Shown here one piece after another: positions 54,905 to 63,428 of a DNA stretch of 64,000 nucleotides; position 1 is the stretch's first letter, and each line of letters begins with the position of its first letter. Under the pieces are notes generated by a model that did no database searches, was not told the DNA's origin, and saw nothing but the letters and a program-made list of their open reading frames with translations. The DNA is taken from positions 620,001-684,000 of the forward strand of contig NZ_CP061947.1 of assembly GCF_014838715.1 (NCBI RefSeq), written 5' to 3'. This DNA comes from Algoriphagus sp. Y33. Lineage in GTDB: Bacteria > Bacteroidota > Bacteroidia > Cytophagales > Cyclobacteriaceae. Position numbers and translations under genes: made by a program.

Positions 54905-56650
54905 CTAAATTTCTGCTTTTACTTTTTCCAACCTTGAACCGAAATAGTTTGTTATTTCATCCACGCTCATCGCATTGAGCGTCATCTCCTTGGTAAGTCC
55001 CCCTTTTCTGCCGACAAGTACGCCATATTTCATATCGGCATAGCCCTCCATTTCATGTGCATCGGGATTGATAGAAAGCTTGACTCCCTGATCCATGGCA
55101 TATCGTACCCACCTCCAATCCAGATCAAGTCTCCAGGGATTTGCATTGATCTCTATCACGACATTGTTTGCCGCACAGGCATCAATAATCGCTTTGTGAT
55201 CAATAGGATAGCCTTGACGACGCAGAAGTAATCTACCGGTAGGATGACCCAGAATAGTGGTATAGGGATTCTCAATTGCTGTGATCAGCCTGCTCGTAGC
55301 CCGGTTGATATCCATGTTCAGGATAGAATGGACAGAGGAAACGATAAAGTCGAAACTTGCCAGGACATTGTCTTCATAATCCAGTTTTCCATCGGAAAGT
55401 ATATCACTTTCTATCCCTTTGAAAATTCGGAATGGAGCCATTTCCTTATTCAGTTCATCTATTTCCTTATGCTGTTTTAGGATTTTTTCTACTTCCAATC
55501 CTCCTGCATAAAAAGCCGTTTTGCTATGATCGGAGATTCCCAAGTATTCGTAGCCCAGTTCTCTGCAATATTCGGCCATTTGCCTCAGACTGTGTTTTCC
55601 GTCGCTATAGGTAGAATGGTTGTGAAGAATTCCCTTAAGGTCTTTGTCTGTAAGTAATTCAGGGATTTTATTTTCCCTTGCCAGCGCAATTTCTCCAAAG
55701 CCCTCACGCATTTCAGCGGGGATATATTGGAGGCCATTGATGCTGAAAAACTCAGCTTCGCTTGGGTAATTCCTCTTTTGAAGTTTTTGGGCAATGCTTT
55801 CTTTCTCATCTACCGGAGATTCTAAGTGAAGCGGGGCAGCAATAAGCGAAAGCTTTTTCCATAGAAAATCCTCCTTAGAGCAGAAGTAGATGGTAACTCG
55901 GAGGTCTATTTCCTTTAATTTTCCTCTCAGTGTTCTGGGGCCTGATTCCAGCAGAATCCACTCAATGGATTCCATGGCCTTGAGATTGGCTTTTACAGTT
56001 GTCAACTCATCTGAAGCAATCAGAAACTCAGCCTCTGTGATAATTTCCAGCTTCCGGGAAAAATCTCCAACTACCGCCAGTTCTGCTTTTGGAGCCATCA
56101 CCTTAAAGGCTTCTTCCAATTGCCCGATCATATCTTCTATATCGGCATAGAGCCATTTGCCGGCATTTGAAGCCTTGAACTCTAGGTTTTGCATGATCGT
56201 GGTTTGGGTTTTTTCTCCAAAACCTTTGATTTTAGCCACTTTTCCGGATTGACAGGCTTCCATCAATTCATGAGTGGATGTGATGCCCAGTTCTTCCCAA
56301 AGCGTTTTTACCTTCTTTGGTCCCAAACCTTTGATTTGAAGCACTTCCAGAATTCCCTCAGGAGTTTTACTCAGCAATTCTTCCAGCAGTGGAAATGTAT
56401 CTGTCTCTTTTAGCTGTCGGATTGCTTCCACTATACTCTTTCCAACTCCCTGAATCTTGGCAAGCTCGACCTCGCTTAGCACCATGATATCCTCGTCTCC
56501 ACGTTCTAAGGAGATGAGCGCACTTTGATAGCTGCGGATTTTAAACGGGTTTTCATCGTGTAGTTCCATCAGCTGAATGCTAAGCTTTATTTTTTTCAGA
56601 AGTGTCTTATGATCCAAAATCTCCGGGGTTGTGTGAATGTAATTAGACAA
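54905..56650 (-). CDS. polX: PolX-family protein: PHP exonuclease with a degenerate polymerase domain
   Basis: A 581-residue protein with PolX layout: helix-hairpin-helix repeats at residues about 50-165 (LAKIQGVGKSIVEAI, LQIKGLGPKKVKTL, AKIKGFGEKT), the nucleotidyltransferase region, and a C-terminal PHP phosphoesterase (HNHSTYSDGKHS near residue 340, then SDHSKTA, GIESDIL, NPDAHEM). The usual polymerase DxD is replaced: the G-S-x-x-R-G-x-E-x-x-x-D-x-D pattern here is GDFSRKLEIITEAEFLI. Only the third Asp (EIDLRV) remains, and the TGS motif is absent. So 3'-5' exonuclease activity is likely but polymerase activity is doubtful. Confidence 0.9.
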   Translation of the reverse strand: MSNYIHTTPEILDHKTLLKKIKLSIQLMELHDENPFKIRSYQSALISLERGDEDIMVLSEVELAKIQGVGKSIVEAIRQLKETDTFPLLEELLSKTPEGILEVLQIKGLGPKKVKTLWEELGITSTHELMEACQSGKVAKIKGFGEKTQTTIMQNLEFKASNAGKWLYADIEDMIGQLEEAFKVMAPKAELAVVGDFSRKLEIITEAEFLIASDELTTVKANLKAMESIEWILLESGPRTLRGKLKEIDLRVTIYFCSKEDFLWKKLSLIAAPLHLESPVDEKESIAQKLQKRNYPSEAEFFSINGLQYIPAEMREGFGEIALARENKIPELLTDKDLKGILHNHSTYSDGKHSLRQMAEYCRELGYEYLGISDHSKTAFYAGGLEVEKILKQHKEIDELNKEMAPFRIFKGIESDILSDGKLDYEDNVLASFDFIVSSVHSILNMDINRATSRLITAIENPYTTILGHPTGRLLLRRQGYPIDHKAIIDACAANNVVIEINANPWRLDLDWRWVRYAMDQGVKLSINPDAHEMEGYADMKYGVLVGRKGGLTKEMTLNAMSVDEITNYFGSRLEKVKAEI

Positions 56651-56842
56651 ATGTCTTGAAATAATGTTTCAATTTAAGGGGCTATAGCTTAACTTAAAAT
56701 TGAAAATTGATTTTCTACGGGCTTCTCTTTGCAAAGCGCTGGAATGGAGTAGAATTCATTCTCGTTTCCGGCGCTATCGAATTGAGAGAATGTATTTACC
56801 TTAAGTGAATCAATTGCTTTTTAACTTTCAATTAACAAAAGT

Positions 56843-57241
56843 ATGAACTATTGGATGGTCAAGTCTGAGCCGGAATCTTATTCTTGGGATGATTTCGTAG
56901 CGAAAAAGGAGGATGTGTGGGATGGTGTGAGGAATTATCAAGCAAGGAATTTTCTTCGGGAAATGCAGTTGGGCGACTGGGTGTTTTTTTACCACAGTGG
57001 GAAGGAAAAAGCTATCGTAGGAATAGCGGAAGTGAGTGAGGAGCAGTTTCCTGACCCTACCGATGAAGCTTGGACAGCCGTAAAATTGAAAGTGAAAAGA
57101 CCTTTGGAGAAAAGTATTCCCTTGTCAGCCATCAAGGCTGAGGATAGGCTGTCAGATTTGCCTATGCTGAAGCAAGCCAGGCTGTCTGTATTGCCTGTAG
57201 GTAAAGATGAATTCGAATTACTTCTTAAAATGGGCTCATGA
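56843..57241 (+). CDS. EVE-domain protein
   Basis: A 132-residue protein that starts MNYWMVKSEPESYSWDDFV, with DGVRNYQARNFLREM, VFFYHSGKEKAIVGIAEV and WTAVKLKVKRPL. This is the EVE domain, a PUA-like fold that binds modified bases in nucleic acid. It may sense modified DNA or RNA. It divergently faces polX across about 190 bases. Confidence 0.92.
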   Translation: MNYWMVKSEPESYSWDDFVAKKEDVWDGVRNYQARNFLREMQLGDWVFFYHSGKEKAIVGIAEVSEEQFPDPTDEAWTAVKLKVKRPLEKSIPLSAIKAEDRLSDLPMLKQARLSVLPVGKDEFELLLKMGS

Positions 57242-57299
57242 AATCGAGCATGTCGAAATCGACACAGAAAGGGATGAGTATAAACCGGGCGAGATTCCC
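57238..57299 (+). repeat. Dispersed repeat, inverted copy of 54650-54712
   Basis: The first 21 bases are the exact reverse complement of 54692-54712 and the match continues with gaps to GGGCGAGATTCC. It begins at the last bases of the EVE gene, so the EVE stop lies inside the repeat. Confidence 0.7.
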
Positions 57300-57348
57300 T
57301 GTTCGGCGACAGGCGGGCCTATGGCCTTTAAGAAAAAATTATAATTAT

Positions 57349-58974
57349 ATGAAAAAATCAGCTCTACTTCTACTTTTGTTTCTTTTTATCCTCGGGCAGC
57401 AGGCATTCGCTCAGCTTAGATTTATAGAGCGTTATGAAGTGGCTTCTGAGTTGAATGATCCGTTGTTTGAAATGATTGACTCAGAATCCGGATTGATTTC
57501 CTTTCGTACTCTTCCTGAGAAAGGGCTGAATTTGAAAAGGAAGTTTCAATATTTCATCTCAGATTCTTCCCTAAATTCAGCAGGTGGGTTAATAGAATTT
57601 CCGGTGAAAGATGGATTTGATATGTTGGGCTATGATACGGATAAGAATCAGCTATTTGTTCTTTTCACAAAAGGATACTCGACGAACTCAGCAAAGTATG
57701 TGCTTCAGGTGAATTTGGCGACCAAAGAAGGATTGGAATTTGCCGTTGACAATGTGTTGAATATGGAACTGCTGGAGTTTTTGGTTCAGGATCAAAAAGC
57801 AATTTTTATGGGGACTTCGGATAACAGGCCGGTTTTGCAAATTCATGATTTGCTTTCCAAAAGTGTCCATACACTTCAGGGAATCTATGGGAATGACACA
57901 CAGATCCTTCAAATTCGGAAGATGCCCCAAACGCAATCGCTGGAAGTAGTATTGAGTAGGAAAGGTTCTCATAGGAGCCGTAATATACTTATCAACACTT
58001 ATGATATGATTGGGAATGTCATTCAGGAAGTTAAAGTAGATCAGTTTGGAGATCGGAATCAGGAAATTATGGACGGAATCCTCCTCTCCACGGGCAATTA
58101 TCAGGAGGCAATGATAGGTGCTTTTGGGCTGGAGCGGAGAAATACCTATCAAGGGATGTACATTATGGATATCAATGAGTTTGGCGAGTTTGACTTTAAA
58201 CTATACACATTGGGGGATTTTCCGAACTTTTACAATTACCTCAACGAAAAGTCAAAAGCAAAAAGAGAAGCTGAGCTTAAGAAGGAGCTGGATCGTGAAA
58301 AAATTCCGGAAATAACTAACTTGTTTTCCATCCGGAGTGTTTACCAAACCCCCACTGCTTACTATGTGTACTTCGACCAATATTCTGTGAGCAACAGTCG
58401 GTCCAGGTATCAAAATGGGATGTACTCGCCTACGGGATACCGTTACGATAGATGGAGCAGAATGGGCATGCCTGCCATTCATGACCCATATTTGGTTAAT
58501 CGTTTTCCGATGTCAGGCAATTATCAGACGGTTCCGGAGTACCGCTATGTTTCAGCCCATTTTGCCAAAGTAGCGAAGACAGGTCAGGTACTTTGGGACA
58601 ACGCAACAGCTTACAATGAACTGGTGACCGACTATCCGGAGGCATTCGGTGAAGTGGCTGTGGTGGGAGAGGATTTTTATCACATGTATGTGGAAGATGA
58701 TATAATGAAGCTGAGTTTTTTCAGAAGGGGAGAAAAAATCTTTGAAAATTTAGAGTTCGAACTGGGACTAGTCAATGAGAATGAGCGGATTCGAGATACG
58801 AATCTGGCGAGTTTAAGAATGATACATTGGTATGATAGGTACTTTTTGCTTACAGGCACTCAGCGTATTCGATACTTGAATGAAGTAGGAGCCGATCAGA
58901 CAAGAGAGGCATACTTTCTTACCAAAATAGTGGTGGATGGGGATATGTATAAGCCGGAAGAACTCCCGGACTAG
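57349..58974 (+). CDS. Large secreted protein of unknown function
   Basis: A 541-residue protein from the ATG at 57349, which gives a clean signal peptide (LLLLLFLFILGQQAFA). The frame is open from 57238, but that part is repeat DNA. The mature protein shows repeated beta-strand patterns (FVLFTKGY, AIFMGTSDNRPV, VVLSRKG), perhaps a beta-propeller, with a charged helix KSKAKREAELKKELDREK near residue 303 and a YRYDRWSRMG region. No family recognised. It precedes pyrR by 34 bases. Confidence 0.7.
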   Translation: MKKSALLLLLFLFILGQQAFAQLRFIERYEVASELNDPLFEMIDSESGLISFRTLPEKGLNLKRKFQYFISDSSLNSAGGLIEFPVKDGFDMLGYDTDKNQLFVLFTKGYSTNSAKYVLQVNLATKEGLEFAVDNVLNMELLEFLVQDQKAIFMGTSDNRPVLQIHDLLSKSVHTLQGIYGNDTQILQIRKMPQTQSLEVVLSRKGSHRSRNILINTYDMIGNVIQEVKVDQFGDRNQEIMDGILLSTGNYQEAMIGAFGLERRNTYQGMYIMDINEFGEFDFKLYTLGDFPNFYNYLNEKSKAKREAELKKELDREKIPEITNLFSIRSVYQTPTAYYVYFDQYSVSNSRSRYQNGMYSPTGYRYDRWSRMGMPAIHDPYLVNRFPMSGNYQTVPEYRYVSAHFAKVAKTGQVLWDNATAYNELVTDYPEAFGEVAVVGEDFYHMYVEDDIMKLSFFRRGEKIFENLEFELGLVNENERIRDTNLASLRMIHWYDRYFLLTGTQRIRYLNEVGADQTREAYFLTKIVVDGDMYKPEELPD

Positions 58975-59008
58975 ATTTTATTTTTATATTTACCCGCAAA
59001 TCTACCCC

Positions 59009-59557
59009 ATGCAAAAAAGGCTAGTCTTAGACGAAGGACAGATTGAGATCATACTCAGACGATTCTGTCACCAACTGATCGAAAATCACGATGATTTTGA
59101 CAACACGGTACTTTTGGGTTTGCAGCCTAGAGGCCCGATTCTGTTGGACAAAATCGTAAAACTTCTGGAGGAAATTTCCGGAGTGAAAGTCCCTTCAGGA
59201 TATCTTGATGCTACTTTTCACAGAGATGATTTTCGCCGGAGGGATTTACCTCTCAAAGCAAATGAAACGAAAATTAACTTTCTGGTCGAAGGCAAAAAAG
59301 TGATCTTGGTCGATGACGTGCTGTACAAGGGCAGGTCTGTTCGAGCTGCTATGGATGCGATGATCGCTTTTGGCAGACCTCAAAAAGTCGAACTTATGGT
59401 ACTGGTAGACCGCAAACTGACTAGAGATTATCCCATTATGCCTGATTATTATGGCGTTCGTGTACATACGTTGGAAAGCCAGCATGTACTGGTGGAATGG
59501 GCAGATCAAGGGAATGAAAAAGACGCAATTTGGATCACAGAGAAAGTTAACCCTTAA
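59009..59557 (+). CDS. pyrR: PyrR-type bifunctional regulator/uracil phosphoribosyltransferase
   Basis: A 182-residue phosphoribosyltransferase. VLLGLQPRGPILLDKI begins the fold, the PRPP loop is VILVDDVLYKGRSVRAA, and DYYGVRVHTLESQHVLV is the PyrR-specific tail. It is encoded two bases before pyrB, so it probably controls pyrimidine synthesis, either by attenuation or as the phosphoribosyltransferase. I see no attenuator hairpin in the short leader. Confidence 0.9.
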   Translation: MQKRLVLDEGQIEIILRRFCHQLIENHDDFDNTVLLGLQPRGPILLDKIVKLLEEISGVKVPSGYLDATFHRDDFRRRDLPLKANETKINFLVEGKKVILVDDVLYKGRSVRAAMDAMIAFGRPQKVELMVLVDRKLTRDYPIMPDYYGVRVHTLESQHVLVEWADQGNEKDAIWITEKVNP

Positions 59558-59559
59558 CC

Positions 59560-60486
59560 ATGTCACAACTCAGTACGAAACACCTACTTGGAATCAAAAA
59601 CCTCAAAGAGGATGATCTCCAGCTTATTCTTGACACGGCTGCTAATTTCAAAGAAGTGATCAATCGCCCGATCAAAAAAGTGCCTTCTCTTCGGGATATC
59701 ACGATTGCCAACGTCTTTTTTGAAAATTCCACCAGAACCAGACTCTCTTTTGAGCTGGCTGAAAAAAGACTTTCTGCGGATGTAGTCAATTTTTCTTCTG
59801 CAAATAGCTCGGTCAAGAAAGGGGAGACACTGGTAGATACAGTGAACAATATTCTATCTATGAAAGTGGATATGGTGGTCATGAGACATTCCAGCCCCGG
59901 AGCACCGCATTTCCTTTCCCGTAATGTAAAAGCCAATATAGTCAATGCAGGAGATGGGACACACGAACATCCCACGCAGGCATTGCTGGATTCATTTTCC
60001 ATCAAAGAAAAACTGGGAGATGTGGCAGGAAAAAAAGTTGCCATCATAGGCGATATTCTGCATTCACGGGTAGCACTTTCCAATATTTTTTGCCTTCAGA
60101 AACTTGGTGCAGAAGTGATGGTATGCGGGCCGATAACCCTACTGCCAAAGTACATAACAAGTCTTGGGGTGAAAGTAGAACTGGATGTGAAAAAAGCGTT
60201 GCAATGGTGCGATGTGGCAAACGTACTTAGAATCCAACTCGAACGACAGCAAATTAAATATTTTCCGAGTCTAAGGGAATATTCACTTTATTATGGCATT
60301 AATAAGAAACTGCTGAGCCAGCTGGATAAAGAAATCGTCATCATGCATCCCGGTCCGATCAACCGTGGTGTTGAATTAAGTTCAGATGCGGCTGATTCTG
60401 AACATTCTATAATTCTGGAACAAGTGCAAAATGGGGTGGCTATAAGAATGGCTGTCTTATATTTACTTGCAGGAACCAAAGGGTAA
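59560..60486 (+). CDS. pyrB: Aspartate carbamoyltransferase catalytic subunit
   Basis: A 308-residue enzyme with the carbamoyl-phosphate motif FFENSTRTRLSFE, HEHPTQALLDSF, IIGDILHSRVALSN, and the aspartate-binding HPGPINRGVELSS. It makes carbamoyl aspartate, the second step of pyrimidine synthesis. The length fits the catalytic subunit alone. It forms an operon with pyrR. Confidence 0.95.
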   Translation: MSQLSTKHLLGIKNLKEDDLQLILDTAANFKEVINRPIKKVPSLRDITIANVFFENSTRTRLSFELAEKRLSADVVNFSSANSSVKKGETLVDTVNNILSMKVDMVVMRHSSPGAPHFLSRNVKANIVNAGDGTHEHPTQALLDSFSIKEKLGDVAGKKVAIIGDILHSRVALSNIFCLQKLGAEVMVCGPITLLPKYITSLGVKVELDVKKALQWCDVANVLRIQLERQQIKYFPSLREYSLYYGINKKLLSQLDKEIVIMHPGPINRGVELSSDAADSEHSIILEQVQNGVAIRMAVLYLLAGTKG

Positions 60487-60551
60487 GGTAATTTGAGGTT
60501 TGATATTCCAAATTTGAAATTGTTTTACCATTAAATCTCAAACTCACTTTT

Positions 60552-61268
60552 ATGCTAAGCGTAAGCAATCTGGTAAAAACCTATGACAAGCAGAATGCTG
60601 TCAATGATATTTCTTTTGAACTTCAAGGCGGGGAAGTAGTAGGATTACTGGGGCCAAATGGTGCGGGGAAAAGTACTACGATGAAATGTATTGTAGGCTT
60701 ACTGCGCAAAACCTCCGGGGAAATTACCTTGGGAGGACACGATCATTTAAGTGTGGAAGCGAAGCGCCTATTTAGCTATATCCCGGAGACGCCCTATGTC
60801 TATGACCTACTCACCGTTCACGAACACATGCAGTTTGTGGCGCAAGCATATGGAGTAAAAGAGTGGAGAGAGAAAGCGGATGAGTATTTGGAGCTGTTTG
60901 AGTTGGCAGACAAAAAAGACAAACTTGGGAGAGACTTGTCCAAAGGCATGCGGCAAAAGGTGTCCATTTGCTGTGCACTTCTTCCCGATCCTCAGGTGTT
61001 GTTTTTTGATGAACCGATGATTGGTTTGGATCCTAAGGCAATCAAAAACACAAAAAAGATTTTTAGAGAATTAAAAGAAGCAGGGAAGACAATCTTGGTC
61101 AGCACCCACTTGATTGACAGTGTGGAGTCTATTGCAGATAGGGTCATGATTCTGAAAAACGGAAGCATAGTCGGCAATGACACCATTTCAAATCTTAAAC
61201 TGCAGTTTGTACAGGAAGAAGGGACGTCTCTGGAAGATTTGTTTTTAGAAATGACCAAAGATGAATGA
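60552..61268 (+). CDS. ABC transporter ATP-binding protein
   Basis: A 238-residue ATPase: Walker A LLGPNGAGKST, Q-loop region YIPETPYVYDLLTVHEHM, signature LSKGMRQKVS, Walker B VLFFDEPMIGLDP and H-loop STH. It is of the ABC-2 exporter group. Its stop overlaps the permease ATG by 8 bases. Confidence 0.93.
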   Translation: MLSVSNLVKTYDKQNAVNDISFELQGGEVVGLLGPNGAGKSTTMKCIVGLLRKTSGEITLGGHDHLSVEAKRLFSYIPETPYVYDLLTVHEHMQFVAQAYGVKEWREKADEYLELFELADKKDKLGRDLSKGMRQKVSICCALLPDPQVLFFDEPMIGLDPKAIKNTKKIFRELKEAGKTILVSTHLIDSVESIADRVMILKNGSIVGNDTISNLKLQFVQEEGTSLEDLFLEMTKDE

Positions 61269-62901
61269 AATCCGACTACTATTCAGGAAGGATATCCTCA
61301 TCCTGATCAATAATCTCAAGCTTATCCTGAAAAATCCCCTTCGACTCTTACCGTATGCGGGGATTTTGATTTATATCTTATTTATGTATTACCTCCGTCT
61401 TAGGAACAGAGGGGAGGATATGCAGAGTCAAGAAATGCCTGAACTGGACATGAATAGCATTCCGGAAGTGAATTTTGCGATGCAAAATATCATTGGGGGA
61501 GTGACTGTTCTGGCCTTGGCCTTTCTGATTTACCAGCTGTTCAGAGCTACTAAAAAGAACGTCAGTTTTTTTAAGATGGCTGATGTCAATCTGCTTTTCA
61601 CAGCACCTGTAAAGCCGGAGAATATCCTGATTTACTACATGGCAAGATCTATCTTGCCATCCTTGGGCGGAGCAATCATCTTTGTGGTGTATGCATCGAG
61701 TCAAGCTATTGATACATATGATTTGAATGTTGGGAATTTTATCTTCCTAATCTTATCCGTAGCACTTTTCTTTTTTATTGTTTCTCCCATCAAGTTTCTG
61801 GTTTATACGCTGAATACGAAGTATGATGTGATAGAGCACATCCGTACGGGAGTAATTGTGTTGGCAGCAATACTCTCAGGGATTATTATTATCCCCGGTT
61901 TATTGGCTGAGAAGTTTTGGCAGGGAATGTTTGCATGGATTAGTTCTCCATGGTTTGATTTCTTCCCTATTGTGGGTTGGAGCCGTGGAATTGCAAGCTA
62001 TCTTTCCCATGATAATGTGATTTTATCGATGGGTTTTATCGCTCTCTATGGCATCGCCTACTTTGTTATTTTGAAATTGGTTATCCGGTTTGCAGGATAT
62101 TATTACGAGGATGTGCTGGAGGCAACGAAGTCGAATGAAGAAAAGCTTGAAAAAGTAAAAGGCAAAAAACAAGTTGGAGAGAGTTCGTATAGTCTCAACA
62201 CTAAAAAGAAGCTTGCACTTCCCGATTTTGGAACAGGAGCAAAGGCCTTCTACTGGAGGAATTATGTGCACAGCTCCCGTCAGGATTTCCATCCGCTTTT
62301 TGGATTGTATTCTCTGATCATGGTCGGGATAGGAATAGTGCTGGCCGTACTGTCTTTATTCGAATGGTTTTCGCACTATTTCCTCTATGTGTATTTATTA
62401 ATGATGTTATTTATCTATTTTTTTGCAGGGATCGGGAGAGCCAATGTAGGAGATCTGAAAAAGCCCTTCTTCATATTGGTTCCTGCTTCCTGGGCGTCCA
62501 AGTTTTGGAATATGATCAAGCTCGATATCTTGCAGATTGGCTTATTTTGCTTAGCGCTGATTATACCTTCTGTCTTGATCGCAGGATTAAACCGGTATAT
62601 CATCCCAGTGTTCTTATTCGCAACGATAGAAGTGTATTTGGTTGGTTTTGGGATCAATATAATTCCGCAGATATCCTTGGACGAGGGTTGGGATAGAAAA
62701 TTGATCAAGCCATTTATGATAGGGGGGATAGTGCTATTTGGTTTTATCCCTTCTCTTGCATTCAGCATTCTCGCTTTTATAGCTTCTAAGCAATTCGTAT
62801 GGGCGCTTTTTGGAGGCACCTTTGGGATGTTTTTTGTTGCGGCTATTTTGATGCATGTGACGCTGGATGTGTTGAAGCGGCTGGAATTTAAGGATGTGTA
62901 A
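61261..62901 (+). CDS. ABC exporter membrane subunit
   Basis: A 546-residue protein with about twelve membrane spans and a central charged loop (EEKLEKVKGKKQVGESSYS, around residues 295-320). The layout is an ABC-2 style permease pair fused in one chain. No substrate-specific motif is visible. It works with the ATPase encoded just upstream. Confidence 0.85.
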   Translation: MNEIRLLFRKDILILINNLKLILKNPLRLLPYAGILIYILFMYYLRLRNRGEDMQSQEMPELDMNSIPEVNFAMQNIIGGVTVLALAFLIYQLFRATKKNVSFFKMADVNLLFTAPVKPENILIYYMARSILPSLGGAIIFVVYASSQAIDTYDLNVGNFIFLILSVALFFFIVSPIKFLVYTLNTKYDVIEHIRTGVIVLAAILSGIIIIPGLLAEKFWQGMFAWISSPWFDFFPIVGWSRGIASYLSHDNVILSMGFIALYGIAYFVILKLVIRFAGYYYEDVLEATKSNEEKLEKVKGKKQVGESSYSLNTKKKLALPDFGTGAKAFYWRNYVHSSRQDFHPLFGLYSLIMVGIGIVLAVLSLFEWFSHYFLYVYLLMMLFIYFFAGIGRANVGDLKKPFFILVPASWASKFWNMIKLDILQIGLFCLALIIPSVLIAGLNRYIIPVFLFATIEVYLVGFGINIIPQISLDEGWDRKLIKPFMIGGIVLFGFIPSLAFSILAFIASKQFVWALFGGTFGMFFVAAILMHVTLDVLKRLEFKDV

Positions 62902-63237
62902 TAGAAGTTGTGGGAATTCGTCATTGCGATGAACGAGGTACGAGAGAAGAAGCAATCTCCAATTCAATTTTCTGTTACTCTATGTTATCCAGCTTCTCCG
63001 GAAGCCGGATCAATTTAAAGACTCGATAAGAGCCTCACTCACGGAAATGCGAAATTGAAGATGCCGGTCGTGATGACACGAACGATGGCAGTGGATAAGA
63101 ATGGAAAGTGAGTCCTAGTTGACAGTATTCAGTCGCGGTTTGCAGCGCTCAGTCCTCAGTCCCGGTTGTGAAAAGCCGAATTTTATTCTGTTTTAACTTT
63201 CTTGGAATCGATTCAGCAAGAAAATTCCTGTAATTTT
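62902..63237. repeat. Gene-free stretch with a REP-like element
   Basis: A GTCATTGCGATGAACGAGG block at 62919-62937 followed by GAAGCAATCTCC at 62951-62962 is a widespread bacterial palindromic repeat form (GTCATTGCGA ... AAGCAATCTC). A related inverted end, GTCGTGATGAC, appears at 63068-63078. No gene is supported here. Confidence 0.55.
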
Positions 63238-63405
63238 AACCTGGATTACGCATTAGGATTCGTAGAAGCATGTCCCGATTCTTTTCGGGAAGGTTTCAAA
63301 CAGCAAGAAAATCACTTTGGATCCCGATGACTATCGGGAGAAAAGTGCGGCTGATTTTGAAGCAGATTGAAGCCGGAGTAGATTTTCTAATGCGTATTTC
63401 AGGTT
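63238..63405. repeat. MITE-like element with 19-bp terminal inverted repeats
   Basis: The ends AACCTGGATTACGCATTAG (63238-63256) and the reverse complement of 63387-63405 match at 17 of 19 positions. The 168-bp interior has two more palindromes, CCCGATTCTTTTCGGG and CCCGATGACTATCGGG. It ends 23 bases upstream of the next gene, with no coding capacity of its own. Confidence 0.75.
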
Positions 63406-63428
63406 TAAGTTACCAAATCTAACCGACT

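Noticed and set aside
54634-54978. Plus-strand open frame across the polX 3' end
   Set aside because: It overlaps the end of polX and dispersed repeats, and the translation has no recognisable domain.
57238-57348. N-terminal extension of the large secreted protein
   Set aside because: This part is repeat DNA, and the ATG at 57349 begins a proper signal peptide.
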